Shown here: positions 7,501 to 16,314 of the stretch, piece after piece | Position numbering within the stretch: the stretch's first letter is position 1 | How the letters are laid out: every line of letters begins with the position of its first letter | Source: Soonwooa sp. | Lineage (GTDB): Bacteria > Bacteroidota > Bacteroidia > Flavobacteriales > Weeksellaceae | Assembly (NCBI RefSeq): GCF_030151385.1 | Contig: NZ_JASLDS010000019.1 | Span: forward strand, 1 to 43,436 | Reading direction: 5' to 3' | DNA length: 43,436 bases | Notes under the pieces: model-generated | Database searches by the model: none | What the model saw: only the letters and a program-made list of their open reading frames with translations | What the model was told of the DNA's origin: nothing | Made by a program: the position numbers and the translations under genes

Positions 7501-9168
7501 TTATTCGTCTTCTTTTTTCTTTTTAAACATCTTCATGATGTAATCCCATCCAAAGAACACCACCAAGATTACCACAGCAACCCACCAATAAGAAGTTTTG
7601 TTAGCTTCTCCAGTGTTAGCAGCTTTGAACATTCTGTCCCAACGGATTTTTTTGTCGGCTTGATAGCTAGAGTTAGCATCAGGGAAAAGTCCTTGCACGC
7701 TCAACCACGTAAACATTGGCTTTCCAACAATATTTTCTTCTGGAACAAAACCAAAGAAACGTGCATCCAACGACGCATCACGGTTATCACCAATCATAAA
7801 ATAATAATCTTGTTGAACTGTATATTGGTTGGTTTCTTTACCATCGATAAAGAATTTTCCGTTTTTGTTTTCCAATTTATGATGTTCGTAAACACTGATT
7901 AATCTGTGGTATTCTGGATAATTGTCTTGATTAAGTGTAATAACATCACCTTTTTTAGGAATTGTAAGTGGACCATACCAATCCTGATTCCAAGCTTTGT
8001 TAATTGGGAAAATACTATTTGTCGAGTCTATTCTAGAAGCAGGCACTGGATAACCATTAGCATCACGCATATAATTTCCACTTGCATCTGTTGCATACTT
8101 GTAATAAGCAACCGAAGCCAAACCTTGCTTCATAACATCTTCTTCCACGCTTTCAACACCTGGAATTTGCTTGATTTCATTTCTGATTTTATCCGTTAAA
8201 CCTTGGAATTGATAAATAAAACCTTTATCATCTTGACCTTCAACAACTGGTAAGAATCCGAAAGTTTTATACAAACCAGGAATATCCAATTGAGAAGAAC
8301 TTCTAACCAAATATTTGTGCTGAATTTCTTGATCACCTTTTACAAATTCTGGTTTACCATTGATAAATAATCTACCAGCGCGGAATTCTACAACATCACC
8401 ACCAACAGCCACACAACGCTTAACATAAGGATCTTTTCTGTCCGTTGCAACGTGTACAGAGTCATCTGGATAGTTGAAAACAACGATATCATTTTTCTCT
8501 GGTTTTTCCCAACCTGGCAATCTTAAGTATGGTAATTTAACGGCTTCCACATAAGATTTAGGGTCATCTTTTGGATTTCCTTTTTGCCCAGCATCAAAAA
8601 TTGTCCCTTGCAAGAAAGGCAAAGCAACAGGACGCATTGGCATTCTGTAACCATAATTAAGTTTATTTACAAACAAGAAATCTCCAACAAGCAAGGTTCT
8701 TTCCATCGATCCTGTTGGAATCCCGAAAGGTTGCGTAATAAACGTGTGGATGATTGTTGCAAAAACAACTGCAAAAGTCACAGAACCAATGAAAGTTTCC
8801 TTCTTTTTGCCTTCTTCTTCAATATCTTCTTCTTCGATTTCTGGATCCTTAGAATAATTAACAGTAGCCATATAAATAAATGGCAGAATCACCGTCAATA
8901 AAGCATTTACAAAATTAGACTTTCCAAATTTTCTCATCAAGAAAATATGAAAAACCGACATCATAATCGGTCCAACAATTGGAAAATAAGCAAGCACAAC
9001 CCACCATTTCGGATGTTTTGTTTCTTTTTGAATAATGAGATAATTATAAAATGGAATAAATGCAAAAAGCGGATTGTAGCCCATTTTCTTAAAAAGCTTC
9101 CATGTCGAAAGCCCCATCAGCACGCTAACAATCAAGACATAAATGCTATATTGTAAGATATAATCCAT
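7501..9168 (-). CDS. lepB: signal peptidase I, Bacteroidota long form
   Basis: A 555-residue type I signal peptidase (family S26), which removes signal peptides from exported proteins at the inner membrane. Residues 1-105 are an N-terminal domain with about three or four hydrophobic segments (DUF5684-like appearance), followed by an acidic linker (108-120). A membrane anchor precedes the catalytic Ser154 in PTGSMERTLLVGD. The general base is Lys250 in YVKRCVAVGGD, and the C-terminal box is MIGDNRDASLDARFFG. A long insert separates the Lys box from the C-terminal box, and a final membrane helix with a KKKKEDE tail closes the protein. E. coli LepB has 324 residues, so this is clearly extended. 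It lies 66 nt after dapB, with a likely promoter in between. Confidence 0.92.
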   Translation of the reverse strand: MDYILQYSIYVLIVSVLMGLSTWKLFKKMGYNPLFAFIPFYNYLIIQKETKHPKWWVVLAYFPIVGPIMMSVFHIFLMRKFGKSNFVNALLTVILPFIYMATVNYSKDPEIEEEDIEEEGKKKETFIGSVTFAVVFATIIHTFITQPFGIPTGSMERTLLVGDFLFVNKLNYGYRMPMRPVALPFLQGTIFDAGQKGNPKDDPKSYVEAVKLPYLRLPGWEKPEKNDIVVFNYPDDSVHVATDRKDPYVKRCVAVGGDVVEFRAGRLFINGKPEFVKGDQEIQHKYLVRSSSQLDIPGLYKTFGFLPVVEGQDDKGFIYQFQGLTDKIRNEIKQIPGVESVEEDVMKQGLASVAYYKYATDASGNYMRDANGYPVPASRIDSTNSIFPINKAWNQDWYGPLTIPKKGDVITLNQDNYPEYHRLISVYEHHKLENKNGKFFIDGKETNQYTVQQDYYFMIGDNRDASLDARFFGFVPEENIVGKPMFTWLSVQGLFPDANSSYQADKKIRWDRMFKAANTGEANKTSYWWVAVVILVVFFGWDYIMKMFKKKKEDE

Positions 9169-9211
9169 AGATTTTTATTTAATGATTTGATATTTTTTAA
9201 TGATTAGTAAA

Positions 9212-9243
9212 CAAATATAAAAAATGTTACAATTTTACGACAA
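9212..9243 (-). promoter_or_regulatory. candidate flavobacterial promoter for lepB
   Basis: On the minus strand TTG (9243-9241), a 21-nt spacer and TATATTTG (9219-9212) fit the -33 TTG / -7 TAnnTTTG consensus of Bacteroidota primary sigma factor. The predicted start is about 35-40 nt before the lepB ATG. The upstream element overlaps the dapB stop codon. Confidence 0.5.
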
Positions 9244-9939
9244 ACCTAAAACATCTTTCATGTCGAAGACGCCTTTTTTGCCAACAATCCATTCAGAAGC
9301 GATAACCGCACCCAGCGCGAATCCTTTTCTATTGAATGCTCTATGCTTTAATTCAATTTCGTCAACATTGGATTTGTAATAAACACTGTGTGTACCAGGA
9401 ACTTCATCTTCGCGAATTGCAAAAATCCCTAACTCTTTTCCATGTGTTTCTTCCAACTTCCAAGATTCAAAATCAGAATTTTTAATAATCCCTTCCGTAA
9501 TGGAAATCGCAGTTCCACTTGGCGCATCTTTTTTATGAATGTGATGAATTTCTTCTAACTGACAATTGTATTCGCTTTTGAATGGATGCATTAACTGCGC
9601 TAATTTTTCATTAATTGCAAAAAACAAATTAACCCCCAAACTAAAATTGGAACCATATATAAAAGCTGTACCTTGGTCAACAGCGATTTTTTCGATTTCA
9701 GGTTTTTTGTCCAACCATCCAGTTGTTCCACAAACGACAGGAATCTGTTGCTCTAGACAAAATTTAATATTCTTAAAAGCAGCTTCAGGATTAGAAAATT
9801 CAATAACAACGTCTGCATTGTTTAGTGTTCCCACAGTTGGCGTTTCTTTAAGTCGCGCAACAACTTCGTGGCCTCTTTGCTGAGCAATATCATCGATGAT
9901 TTGCCCCATTTTTCCATATCCTACTAATGCAATTTTCAT
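9235..9939 (-). CDS. dapB: 4-hydroxy-tetrahydrodipicolinate reductase
   Basis: A 234-residue enzyme of lysine and diaminopimelate synthesis that reduces the dihydrodipicolinate precursor with NAD(P)H. The N-terminal dinucleotide motif is VGYGKMG (7-13). The catalytic HHIHKKDAPSGTA segment carries the conserved His pair, Lys and the substrate-binding SGT. The length is slightly short compared with E. coli DapB (273) but normal for Bacteroidota. It starts 10 nt after the DUF5683 stop, in the par-dapB-lepB gene row, supplying DAP for peptidoglycan alongside the envelope genes. Confidence 0.94.
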   Translation of the reverse strand: MKIALVGYGKMGQIIDDIAQQRGHEVVARLKETPTVGTLNNADVVIEFSNPEAAFKNIKFCLEQQIPVVCGTTGWLDKKPEIEKIAVDQGTAFIYGSNFSLGVNLFFAINEKLAQLMHPFKSEYNCQLEEIHHIHKKDAPSGTAISITEGIIKNSDFESWKLEETHGKELGIFAIREDEVPGTHSVYYKSNVDEIELKHRAFNRKGFALGAVIASEWIVGKKGVFDMKDVLGLS

Positions 9940-9949
9940 GTTTACTTTT

Positions 9950-10579
9950 TTAAAATCTGTAATTAAAACTTAGTCCAGCTTTGGATGGCTGAACGCTATA
10001 TTGATCTGGAATTACAACTGGTGTAATTGCCAAATCTGGATCTTTGCGACCTTCGTACAAATGCGCATCAACAACGGCATCAACAATATTAAGAATATAG
10101 ATAAGTCCTGCAATGCCGATGGCATAATCGCGCTGCCTTTTGTATTGGTCTTGGGCATTTCCTAAGACATTTTTGTCCACACCAGGAATATTCGAAAACT
10201 CGTGTGGTTGTCCGTTAAGTTCTGCTACAAAGGCATTTCTGTACCGATTGTAATTCTTTTGATTCCAAAGCGCAATACCAACACCCGTACCAACGGCTCC
10301 CCAAACGATTGGGATTTTCCAATATTTCTTATTGTAATATTGACCAAGTCCTGGCAAAACAGCAGAATACAGCCCTGCTTTCATAGGACTGTATTTGACA
10401 ACGCCTTGTGTTGCGTTTTTTTGATTGATTTCATCAAGAATCTGAACATCCGATTTGTCGGATTTTTTAATTCCTGTGTTGGCTTTTACTGTATCTGTTC
10501 TGATGGTGTCGAACGTAATTTGAGCAAAGCTAAATCCCGAAAGCAACAACATCAAAAGCAAACAAATTCTATACTTCAT
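9950..10579 (-). CDS. DUF5683 domain protein, membrane
   Basis: A 209-residue protein with a cleavable-looking signal peptide (1-19, ending SFA). The conserved part begins at SPMKAGLYSAVLPGLGQYYNKKYWKIPIVWGAVG, a glycine-rich hairpin of two membrane segments as in DUF5683 proteins, and a second hydrophobic stretch lies around 154-167 (GIAGLIYILNIVDAVVDAH). The protein ends in an Aromatic-x-Phe (YRF), as many outer-membrane beta proteins do. Its start overlaps the 3' end of parB by 11 nt, so translation is probably coupled. Function is unknown; synteny with parB and dapB is frequent in Flavobacteriia as far as I recall. Confidence 0.75.
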   Translation of the reverse strand: MKYRICLLLMLLLSGFSFAQITFDTIRTDTVKANTGIKKSDKSDVQILDEINQKNATQGVVKYSPMKAGLYSAVLPGLGQYYNKKYWKIPIVWGAVGTGVGIALWNQKNYNRYRNAFVAELNGQPHEFSNIPGVDKNVLGNAQDQYKRQRDYAIGIAGLIYILNIVDAVVDAHLYEGRKDPDLAITPVVIPDQYSVQPSKAGLSFNYRF

Positions 10580-11471
10580 CTATTTTTAATCTAGAAAGAA
10601 TGAATTCTAATTCGTTTTCATTTTTAAAATCTAGAACGATTTTTCCTTTTTTTCCGTTTGCAGTAGATTTAATTTCCACTTCGGTTTCAAAAATATCTGA
10701 CAAAGCTTTTTGAGCTTTTTTGATATGATTCGGAAGACTAACAACCTTCTCTACTTTTTCCTTTTTCTCAGGATTTTTAAGAAGTGTAGCCATCTTTTCT
10801 GCTTGACGAACATTAAGATGCTCTAACAAAATCTTGTCAAACAATTTCTTGCGATCGTCCTCAGATTCAACGCTAATAATAGCGCGACCATGTCCAGCAG
10901 AAATCTGCCCACTTCTAATCGCATTCTGGATATCTGGCGCCAAATTCAACAATCGGATTGCATTGGTAATCGTACTACGCTCTTTACCAACACGTTGACT
11001 TAATTTTTCTTGCGTCAATCCAATCTCTTCTAATAATCTTTGGTAAGTTAAAGCAACTTCTATTGCATCAAGATTCTCACGTTGGATATTCTCCACAAGC
11101 GCCATCTCTAGCAACTCTTGGTCATTTACTAAACGGATATATGCCGGAATACTTGTTAATCCGGCCAACTTTGACGCACGATAACGACGTTCACCAGAAA
11201 TAATCTCGAATTTTTCGCCATCCTTACGCAACGTAATTGGTTGGATAACGCCAAGATTCGTGATAGATTGTGCCAACTCATTCAGAGCTTTTTCGTCAAA
11301 ATAAGTTCTTGGTTGGTTGGCATTTGGGTAAATATCTTCGATAGCAACCTCAACAATACTTCCTACCAAATCTTCTGCACCAGCATCTTGCGCAGTATTG
11401 ATAAGACTTTTGCTTTCGGCGTTGAGGATAGCTCCCAAACCTCTACCCATTGCTCTTTTTTTATCTTTCAT
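10569..11471 (-). CDS. parB: chromosome-partitioning protein ParB
   Basis: A 300-residue ParB/Spo0J. The N-terminal CTP-binding ParB/Srx fold contains NQPRTYFD, the ENIQRENLDAIE box and GERRYRASKLAGL. The central helix-turn-helix (TQEKLSQRVGKERSTITNAIRLL) reads parS. The C-terminal ~60 residues form the dimerisation domain. The role is binding parS near the origin, loading as a CTP-dependent clamp and acting with ParA. It follows parA after 79 nt that hold a small inverted repeat. No copy of the usual parS palindrome is visible in this window. Confidence 0.95.
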   Translation of the reverse strand: MKDKKRAMGRGLGAILNAESKSLINTAQDAGAEDLVGSIVEVAIEDIYPNANQPRTYFDEKALNELAQSITNLGVIQPITLRKDGEKFEIISGERRYRASKLAGLTSIPAYIRLVNDQELLEMALVENIQRENLDAIEVALTYQRLLEEIGLTQEKLSQRVGKERSTITNAIRLLNLAPDIQNAIRSGQISAGHGRAIISVESEDDRKKLFDKILLEHLNVRQAEKMATLLKNPEKKEKVEKVVSLPNHIKKAQKALSDIFETEVEIKSTANGKKGKIVLDFKNENELEFILSRLKIDEV

Positions 11472-11550
11472 ATTTTAAATAAGATTTTGAGTCGGTCTAA
11501 AATTTTAGAAATAATAAACCAAACAAGCTCTTAGTAAAAAACTTTAATCA

Positions 11551-12324
11551 CTAAGATTTTACTAATTTTTCATTTTTCAATAGAACTTCCTCAGCTAACT
11601 GAATGTACTGAATCGCCCCTTTGCTTTCTGCATCATATTTTAGGATGCTTTCCCCAAAACTTGGCGCCTCGCTCAATCTAACATTTCTGCTAATAATCGT
11701 TTCGAAAACCATTTCTGGAAAGTGCGAATTAACTTCTTCTACCACTTGGTTGGACAATCTCAAACGACTATCATACATTGTTAAAAGAAGACCTTCGATA
11801 TCCAAATCAGGATTATGAATTTTTTGAACGTTTTTGATGGTATTCAATAATTTGCCCAAACCTTCCAATGCAAAATACTCACATTGAATCGGAATAATCA
11901 CAGAATCAGACGCTGTTAAGGCATTAATTGTAATTAAACCTAAACTTGGTGCACAGTCGATAATGATGTAATCATAATCTTTTTTAACCGATTCCAAAGC
12001 TTTACGCATCATGTATTCACGGTTTTCGCGATCTACTAATTCGATTTCGGCAGCTACCAAATCGATATGCGATGGGATAATATCAACGTTAGGCGAACTT
12101 GTTGGCAAAATACACTTTCTAGCTTCAGCACTATGTTCTAGCAAGTTATAAGTCGAGGAATTAACTTCTTCGATTCCTAAACCCGAGGTTGCATTCGCCT
12201 GTGGATCCGCATCAATAATGAGGATTCTCTTTTCTAAAACACCTAAAGCTGATGCTAAGTTAACAGCAGTTGTTGTTTTACCAACACCACCTTTTTGATT
12301 CGCTACACCTATAATCTTTGCCAT
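11551..12324 (-). CDS. parA: chromosome-partitioning ATPase ParA (Soj)
   Basis: A 257-residue ParA from the ATG at 12324-12322. The open frame extends three codons up to a TTG, but the product MAKIIGVANQKGGVGKTT starts canonically at the ATG. The deviant Walker A is KGGVGKTT (11-18) with signature Lys11 and Lys16. Walker A' is the LIIDADPQANAT segment and Walker B is YIIIDCAPSLGL. It is of the short chromosomal type without an N-terminal DNA-binding domain. It is an ATP-dependent nucleoid-binding protein that moves ParB-parS. The neighbour order parA-parB is the norm close to replication origins. Confidence 0.95.
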   Translation of the reverse strand: MAKIIGVANQKGGVGKTTTAVNLASALGVLEKRILIIDADPQANATSGLGIEEVNSSTYNLLEHSAEARKCILPTSSPNVDIIPSHIDLVAAEIELVDRENREYMMRKALESVKKDYDYIIIDCAPSLGLITINALTASDSVIIPIQCEYFALEGLGKLLNTIKNVQKIHNPDLDIEGLLLTMYDSRLRLSNQVVEEVNSHFPEMVFETIISRNVRLSEAPSFGESILKYDAESKGAIQYIQLAEEVLLKNEKLVKS

Positions 12325-12424
12325 AAAATTCAATTAATTTTCAAAAATACACTTTTTTAAAATGTCATTTCCACAAGGATGTTTTCAGAATCCTTAATTA
12401 ATTAAATTTCAGCTAGATAGACAT

Positions 12425-12463
12425 AAAAAAAAATTATCCACATTTTGAAATTAATGTGGATAA
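12425..12463 (-). terminator. intrinsic terminator of tonB, containing two inverted DnaA-box sequences
   Basis: Stem TTATCCACAT (12434-12443) with ATGTGGATAA (12454-12463), then nine T on the minus strand (12425-12433). It lies 39 nt after the tonB stop. Each arm contains the exact 9-mer TTATCCACA, the consensus DnaA box, in opposite orientation. Termination is the simpler reading; the DnaA-box reading is discussed under findings. Confidence 0.75.
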
Positions 12464-12501
12464 ATATATCGAGCCCGTTTAAATAATTAAAAAAGAGGGA
12501 A

Positions 12502-13344
12502 TTATTCAATCTGGATAGAAATCGGAATTTTAAAATAAGATCTCACGAACTCACCATCTAATTTTGCTGGTGTCCATTTTGTTTTAATATTCTTAATAGC
12601 ACGTTCTGCCTCTTTGTTAAAATCAGCATCTGTACCTTTTGCTTTCACATTAGAAATAGTACCATCTCGCTCTACGATAAAGGTAACAACAGCACTTACC
12701 ACACCAGTTTGATCAACAGCATTCGTATTAACGTTTTCGCCAACAGCTTTTCGGAAAGCATCCAAACCTCCTTTGAAGCTCGCTTCAAAATCAACTTTTT
12801 TCGGGATTTCATTAACATCTTTAACAATCGGCACTTGCGGCACAGGTACCGTTACTGGTACATGACTAGGAATAATATTTGGTGGCACAATCGGAACGTA
12901 AGGCGTCGGTGATACTGGACCTTCATGAGTCTGCAAGCCAATCGCAGCATTATCTAAGTCTTTTTTTGAAGCCAAAGTTTTCTCATGTTTAACCTCTCGT
13001 GTTGGTGTTGGTACAATATGCTCAACTGTTTTTACTGTTGGTTGCGCTTGTGGTGTTGCCGCAGGCGGTGGTGGAACAACCTCAGGTTGGCTTACGTCTC
13101 TTAAGATTGTAGGGCCAGTTGGCGGCAAAACATCAGCAACTTGTTCTGTTTTAAAAGAATTAATAATAAACGGAAGAGCAGCTACACTGATAAATAATCC
13201 AATCCCGAAAAACATTGCTTTCGACAAATTGTGACTGTAGTCGTGTCTTAATTGATAAGCACCATAAGCTTTGTTTCGGTTTTCGAAAACCACTTCATCT
13301 AATCCTAAACTTCTTTTTTGAAGTTCCTTTAATAAATTTTCCAT
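12502..13344 (-). CDS. energy transducer TonB, Bacteroidota type
   Basis: A 280-residue TonB-family protein. The cytoplasmic N-terminus contains the Bacteroidota signature VVFENRNKAYGAYQLR (18-33). A single membrane helix runs about 43-63. A Pro-rich periplasmic linker (75-180) has PPPPAATPQAQP and repeated VPxVP segments. The C-terminal domain (about 200-280) contains VVTFIVERDGTISNVKAKGTD and ends KIPISIQIE. It passes proton-motive force from ExbB/ExbD to outer-membrane receptors. It has its own terminator and lies divergent from the aspartyl protease gene across 241 AT-rich bases, so both promoters should be in that gap. No exbB/exbD is nearby. Confidence 0.92.
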   Translation of the reverse strand: MENLLKELQKRSLGLDEVVFENRNKAYGAYQLRHDYSHNLSKAMFFGIGLFISVAALPFIINSFKTEQVADVLPPTGPTILRDVSQPEVVPPPPAATPQAQPTVKTVEHIVPTPTREVKHEKTLASKKDLDNAAIGLQTHEGPVSPTPYVPIVPPNIIPSHVPVTVPVPQVPIVKDVNEIPKKVDFEASFKGGLDAFRKAVGENVNTNAVDQTGVVSAVVTFIVERDGTISNVKAKGTDADFNKEAERAIKNIKTKWTPAKLDGEFVRSYFKIPISIQIE

Positions 13345-13585
13345 TTCATAAAATTTAATTGTTAGTAATATTTAAAAATTAATCCACTCTTCAATAATAT
13401 TTAATATTAATTACTAGCAAACCAAAAAGAATACCATTTAACAAATAAATAATCAACAAAATCAAATTTTAACAATTCGATTCATAATAAAATACAAATC
13501 AATCAAATTAACACCAATTCAACATTTCATAAATAATATTAAATATAAAAAGCGATTTTCAATAAATAATTAGTATTTTAACATC
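13345..13585. other. divergent AT-rich intergenic region between tonB and the aspartyl protease gene
   Basis: The stretch is extremely AT-rich, with many TAAAT/ATTTA words, and must hold the two divergent promoters. I cannot choose a unique -33/-7 pair. No ORF, tRNA or convincing stem-loop is visible. Confidence 0.5.
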
Positions 13586-14941
13586 ATGAAATCCTTTATT
13601 ACATTTGTATTTTTAAATATTCAGATTTTGCTATTTGCGCAAAGTGGATTTCAATTCTATGATTCCAAAGTTGATAAAGTCGAAATAAAATTCGTCAACG
13701 TCAACAACCTTATTATCATCCCAATCAATATCAACAGCGTTCCGCTAAATTTTTTGGTTGATACAGGCGTTTCGGAAACAGTTTTATTTAGCCTTGATAA
13801 TAAAAAAGTAAATTTTAATAATGTTGAAAAAATAAAATTCTCTGGACTTGGTGAAAACATCGACATCGAAGCTCTAAAATCCATCAACAACATTTTTAAC
13901 ATCGATGACAAATTCATTGACCGTGGACACAAACTTAATATCATCCTAAACGAAGATTTTAATATTTCTCCAAGTCTTGGCTATTCTGTTAATGGGATTA
14001 TTGGCTATGAACTTTTCAAAAACTATCCCATCGAAATTGATTATGTCTCTCAAAAACTAATCATCTACAACAGTCAAAAAAAGTTTAACAATAGAATTAA
14101 AAAATTCGAGGATTTTGACCTTAGCATCGAGTTAAACAAACCTTATATGTTTGCAGATGTCGAAATGACGCACGAAAAGAAAAGCTCTAAACTACTTTTA
14201 GATTCTGGAAACGCGGATTCTGTTTGGCTTTTCCCAACATTAATTCCGGGATTCAATTACAATCGACCAAATATTGATGATTATTTGGGTGCTGGGTTTA
14301 GTGGTGATATTTATGGTAAACGAAGTAGGATTCACGGTTTATATTTTGGAAACTTTGAATTCAAAACACCTTTAGTTGCGATGCCAGATCCAACTTCAAT
14401 TGCACATTTACAATTGGTTCCGAACCGAAAAGGCTCCATCGGCGCAGAAATCATCAGGAGATTTAATACAATTTTTGACTACAGCAATAAGAAAGTTTAT
14501 TTCAAAAAAAACAAATACTACGATGATCCTTTTTTATTTGATCTCAGCGGTATCGAAGTTAGACAAGACGGCATGTCTTGGGAGCAAGACCTTGTGAAAG
14601 TGGAAACCAAGAAGCAAACAGGAGCGTCCGATGACAATATTTCTGGCAGAACATTAGCATACAAAGCACAAGATGATTTTCAGTACAAATTTACTTTAAA
14701 ACCGAAATTCGTGATTGCTGGTACTCGAAAAGATTCACCAGCGCAACTTGCAGGATTACAAAAAGCTGATGTTTTGGTAAAAATTGATAACCAACTAACA
14801 TCAAATATGACTTTATCTAAAATTAATAAAATCCTAAAATCACAAGAGGGCAAAGACATCAAAATCGAAATATTAAGAAATGAATTACCAATGACTTTCA
14901 ATATTAAACTAAAAGACCCAATCCCTTACGAAGAGCAATAA
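13586..14941 (+). CDS. secreted aspartyl protease (retropepsin-like, two active-site motifs) with PDZ domain
   Basis: A 451-residue protein with signal peptide 1-18 (LLFAQ). It has two active-site motifs in one chain: FLVDTG with Asp59 and LLLDSG with Asp206, each opening a pepsin/retropepsin half. Viral retropepsins carry one motif per subunit and dimerise; here the chain may fold as its own two-lobed enzyme. Residues about 365-440 form a PDZ domain (AGTRKDSPAQLAGLQKADVLVKID). It is exported to the periplasm or surface. The stop is separated by 1 nt from the start of the next gene, a small membrane protein, so the pair is translationally coupled. Substrate is unknown. Confidence 0.85.
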   Translation: MKSFITFVFLNIQILLFAQSGFQFYDSKVDKVEIKFVNVNNLIIIPININSVPLNFLVDTGVSETVLFSLDNKKVNFNNVEKIKFSGLGENIDIEALKSINNIFNIDDKFIDRGHKLNIILNEDFNISPSLGYSVNGIIGYELFKNYPIEIDYVSQKLIIYNSQKKFNNRIKKFEDFDLSIELNKPYMFADVEMTHEKKSSKLLLDSGNADSVWLFPTLIPGFNYNRPNIDDYLGAGFSGDIYGKRSRIHGLYFGNFEFKTPLVAMPDPTSIAHLQLVPNRKGSIGAEIIRRFNTIFDYSNKKVYFKKNKYYDDPFLFDLSGIEVRQDGMSWEQDLVKVETKKQTGASDDNISGRTLAYKAQDDFQYKFTLKPKFVIAGTRKDSPAQLAGLQKADVLVKIDNQLTSNMTLSKINKILKSQEGKDIKIEILRNELPMTFNIKLKDPIPYEEQ

Positions 14942-14942
14942 T

Positions 14943-15482
14943 ATGGAAGAGATAGACACGCTTACAAGTATCCGAACGAGAGTTAGATTCAAGCTAAAAA
15001 CTAAGCTGACACCCGAAGAATACACGCAAAATATAAAGGATTATCTAAAGGAAAACAACGACGAATTCACAGGAAATATCAATCGTGAAGTGGCTACCAT
15101 TTTTGTAAAAAACGATAATCATAATTATTGGAAACCGAACTTAGCCTTAAGAACCGAAATAGAGGATGAACAAACTTACATTCGCGGCATATTTGGTCCA
15201 AGTCCCGCTGTATGGACATTCTTCATGTTTTTGTATTTTATATTTTCGATTCTCTGGATGACTTTCTTCACTATATATTATGTTGAAAAACAGATTAAAG
15301 GCAGTGATTTCCCTTGGGCATTGTCAGCTTCGTTTGTTGCCTTAGCTTTAATATTAGGAACATACATTGCCGCACAAATTGGACAACGCCTTTCTAAAGA
15401 TGAAATGAAAAAATTGAGAAAATTTGCGGAAGAATCAACCTACCCACACGAAAGCAAACCTAGCGAGGAAGCTGCGATTTAG
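14943..15482 (+). CDS. small membrane protein coupled to the aspartyl protease
   Basis: A 179-residue protein I cannot assign to a family. Residues 1-95 are soluble and charged, resembling an alpha/beta domain. Two membrane helices follow, about 97-121 (WTFFMFLYFIFSILWMTFFTIYY) and about 132-153 (WALSASFVALALILGTYIAAQIG), and a charged tail closes the protein. The start is 1 nt after the protease stop, so the proteins are probably made in equal amounts and may act together at the membrane. The last 23 bases overlap the 3' end of the GT2 gene on the other strand, a convergent overlap. Confidence 0.75.
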   Translation: MEEIDTLTSIRTRVRFKLKTKLTPEEYTQNIKDYLKENNDEFTGNINREVATIFVKNDNHNYWKPNLALRTEIEDEQTYIRGIFGPSPAVWTFFMFLYFIFSILWMTFFTIYYVEKQIKGSDFPWALSASFVALALILGTYIAAQIGQRLSKDEMKKLRKFAEESTYPHESKPSEEAAI

Positions 15483-16302
15483 CATAAGAATGTCTTAATT
15501 TAAGACCTAAATTCAAGACAAAATATTGTAAAGGTTTTTGCTTTTTGTAATACTTTTCGATGAAAATTTGCATTGCGCCATAAAACCTCTGAAGATAAAC
15601 TTCGTCTTTCATCGTGCTTTCGCCTTTGTAGTGCAGGATAGAATACTTTCCGTAATAAAAATTTTGATAGCCGTGTTGCGCAATCGTGTAACACAAATCA
15701 ATATCCTCGCCGTACATAAAGTAAGCTTCATCAAAACCGCCAACCTCTTGATAAACCGCTTTTTTTACAATTAAAAAAGCACCTGTAAAAACCTCACATT
15801 CAGCAATATCAAATTCGCCAATATCGTTTCGATAGTAAGATTTAGTTTTTGAATTTTTAGAAAAAGGCGTGAATAACTTCTCAAAAGAATTGCGCATATC
15901 TGGCACAGAACGTTTGCTTTCTGGTAAAAAAACACCCTGTTTATCGTGCATTCTTACCCCAAGACAACCAAACTTTGGTTTAGAATCTGCAAAATCTAAA
16001 AGTTCTTTAATGTAGAAACCTTCGATTTCAGTATCAGGATTTAAGATTAAAACATATTCGCCTTTTGCATGTTCGACACCAATATTATTCGCAATCGAGA
16101 AACCATGATTTTTTTGAGAAGCGATAAAATTAACTTGCGGAAATTCTTGAATTAAATTCTTCCAATCATCATTTGGAGACAGATTATCAACAACAACGAC
16201 TTCGAAATTAACATCTGCAAAGTATTTATTAATCGACAGAATGCAATTGCGAAGCAAATCCGCAACATTATAATGAACAATAACAACACTTATTTTTACC
16301 AT
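15460..16302 (-). CDS. glycosyltransferase family 2 (rhamnosyltransferase WbbL-like)
   Basis: A 280-residue GT2 enzyme from ATG 16302-16300 (one codon upstream is a TTG). The GT-A fold opens ISVVIVHYN. The nucleotide-sugar Asp39 is in VVVDNLSPNDD, the DxD-like element is LNPDTEIE (Asp90), and the acceptor region has GGFDEAYFMYGEDIDLC, with the acidic ED motif typical of WbbL-type transferases. It transfers a sugar from a nucleotide donor to a cell-surface glycan at the inner face of the membrane. It is the third gene of folA-recR-GT2, 12 nt after recR. Donor and acceptor cannot be read from sequence. Confidence 0.88.
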   Translation of the reverse strand: MVKISVVIVHYNVADLLRNCILSINKYFADVNFEVVVVDNLSPNDDWKNLIQEFPQVNFIASQKNHGFSIANNIGVEHAKGEYVLILNPDTEIEGFYIKELLDFADSKPKFGCLGVRMHDKQGVFLPESKRSVPDMRNSFEKLFTPFSKNSKTKSYYRNDIGEFDIAECEVFTGAFLIVKKAVYQEVGGFDEAYFMYGEDIDLCYTIAQHGYQNFYYGKYSILHYKGESTMKDEVYLQRFYGAMQIFIEKYYKKQKPLQYFVLNLGLKLRHSYAKSQLPR

Positions 16303-16314
16303 CAAATTCCTCTT

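Noticed and set aside
11531..11565. Inverted repeat TTAGTAAAA/TTTTACTAA around the parA stop codon as a terminator
   Set aside because: AT-only stem with a 17-nt loop and no T-run on the minus strand; too weak to list as a terminator.
10569..13344. parS site or plasmid-type partition locus
   Set aside because: No copy of the usual parS palindrome is visible, and the neighbours (dapB, lepB, tonB) are chromosomal housekeeping genes.
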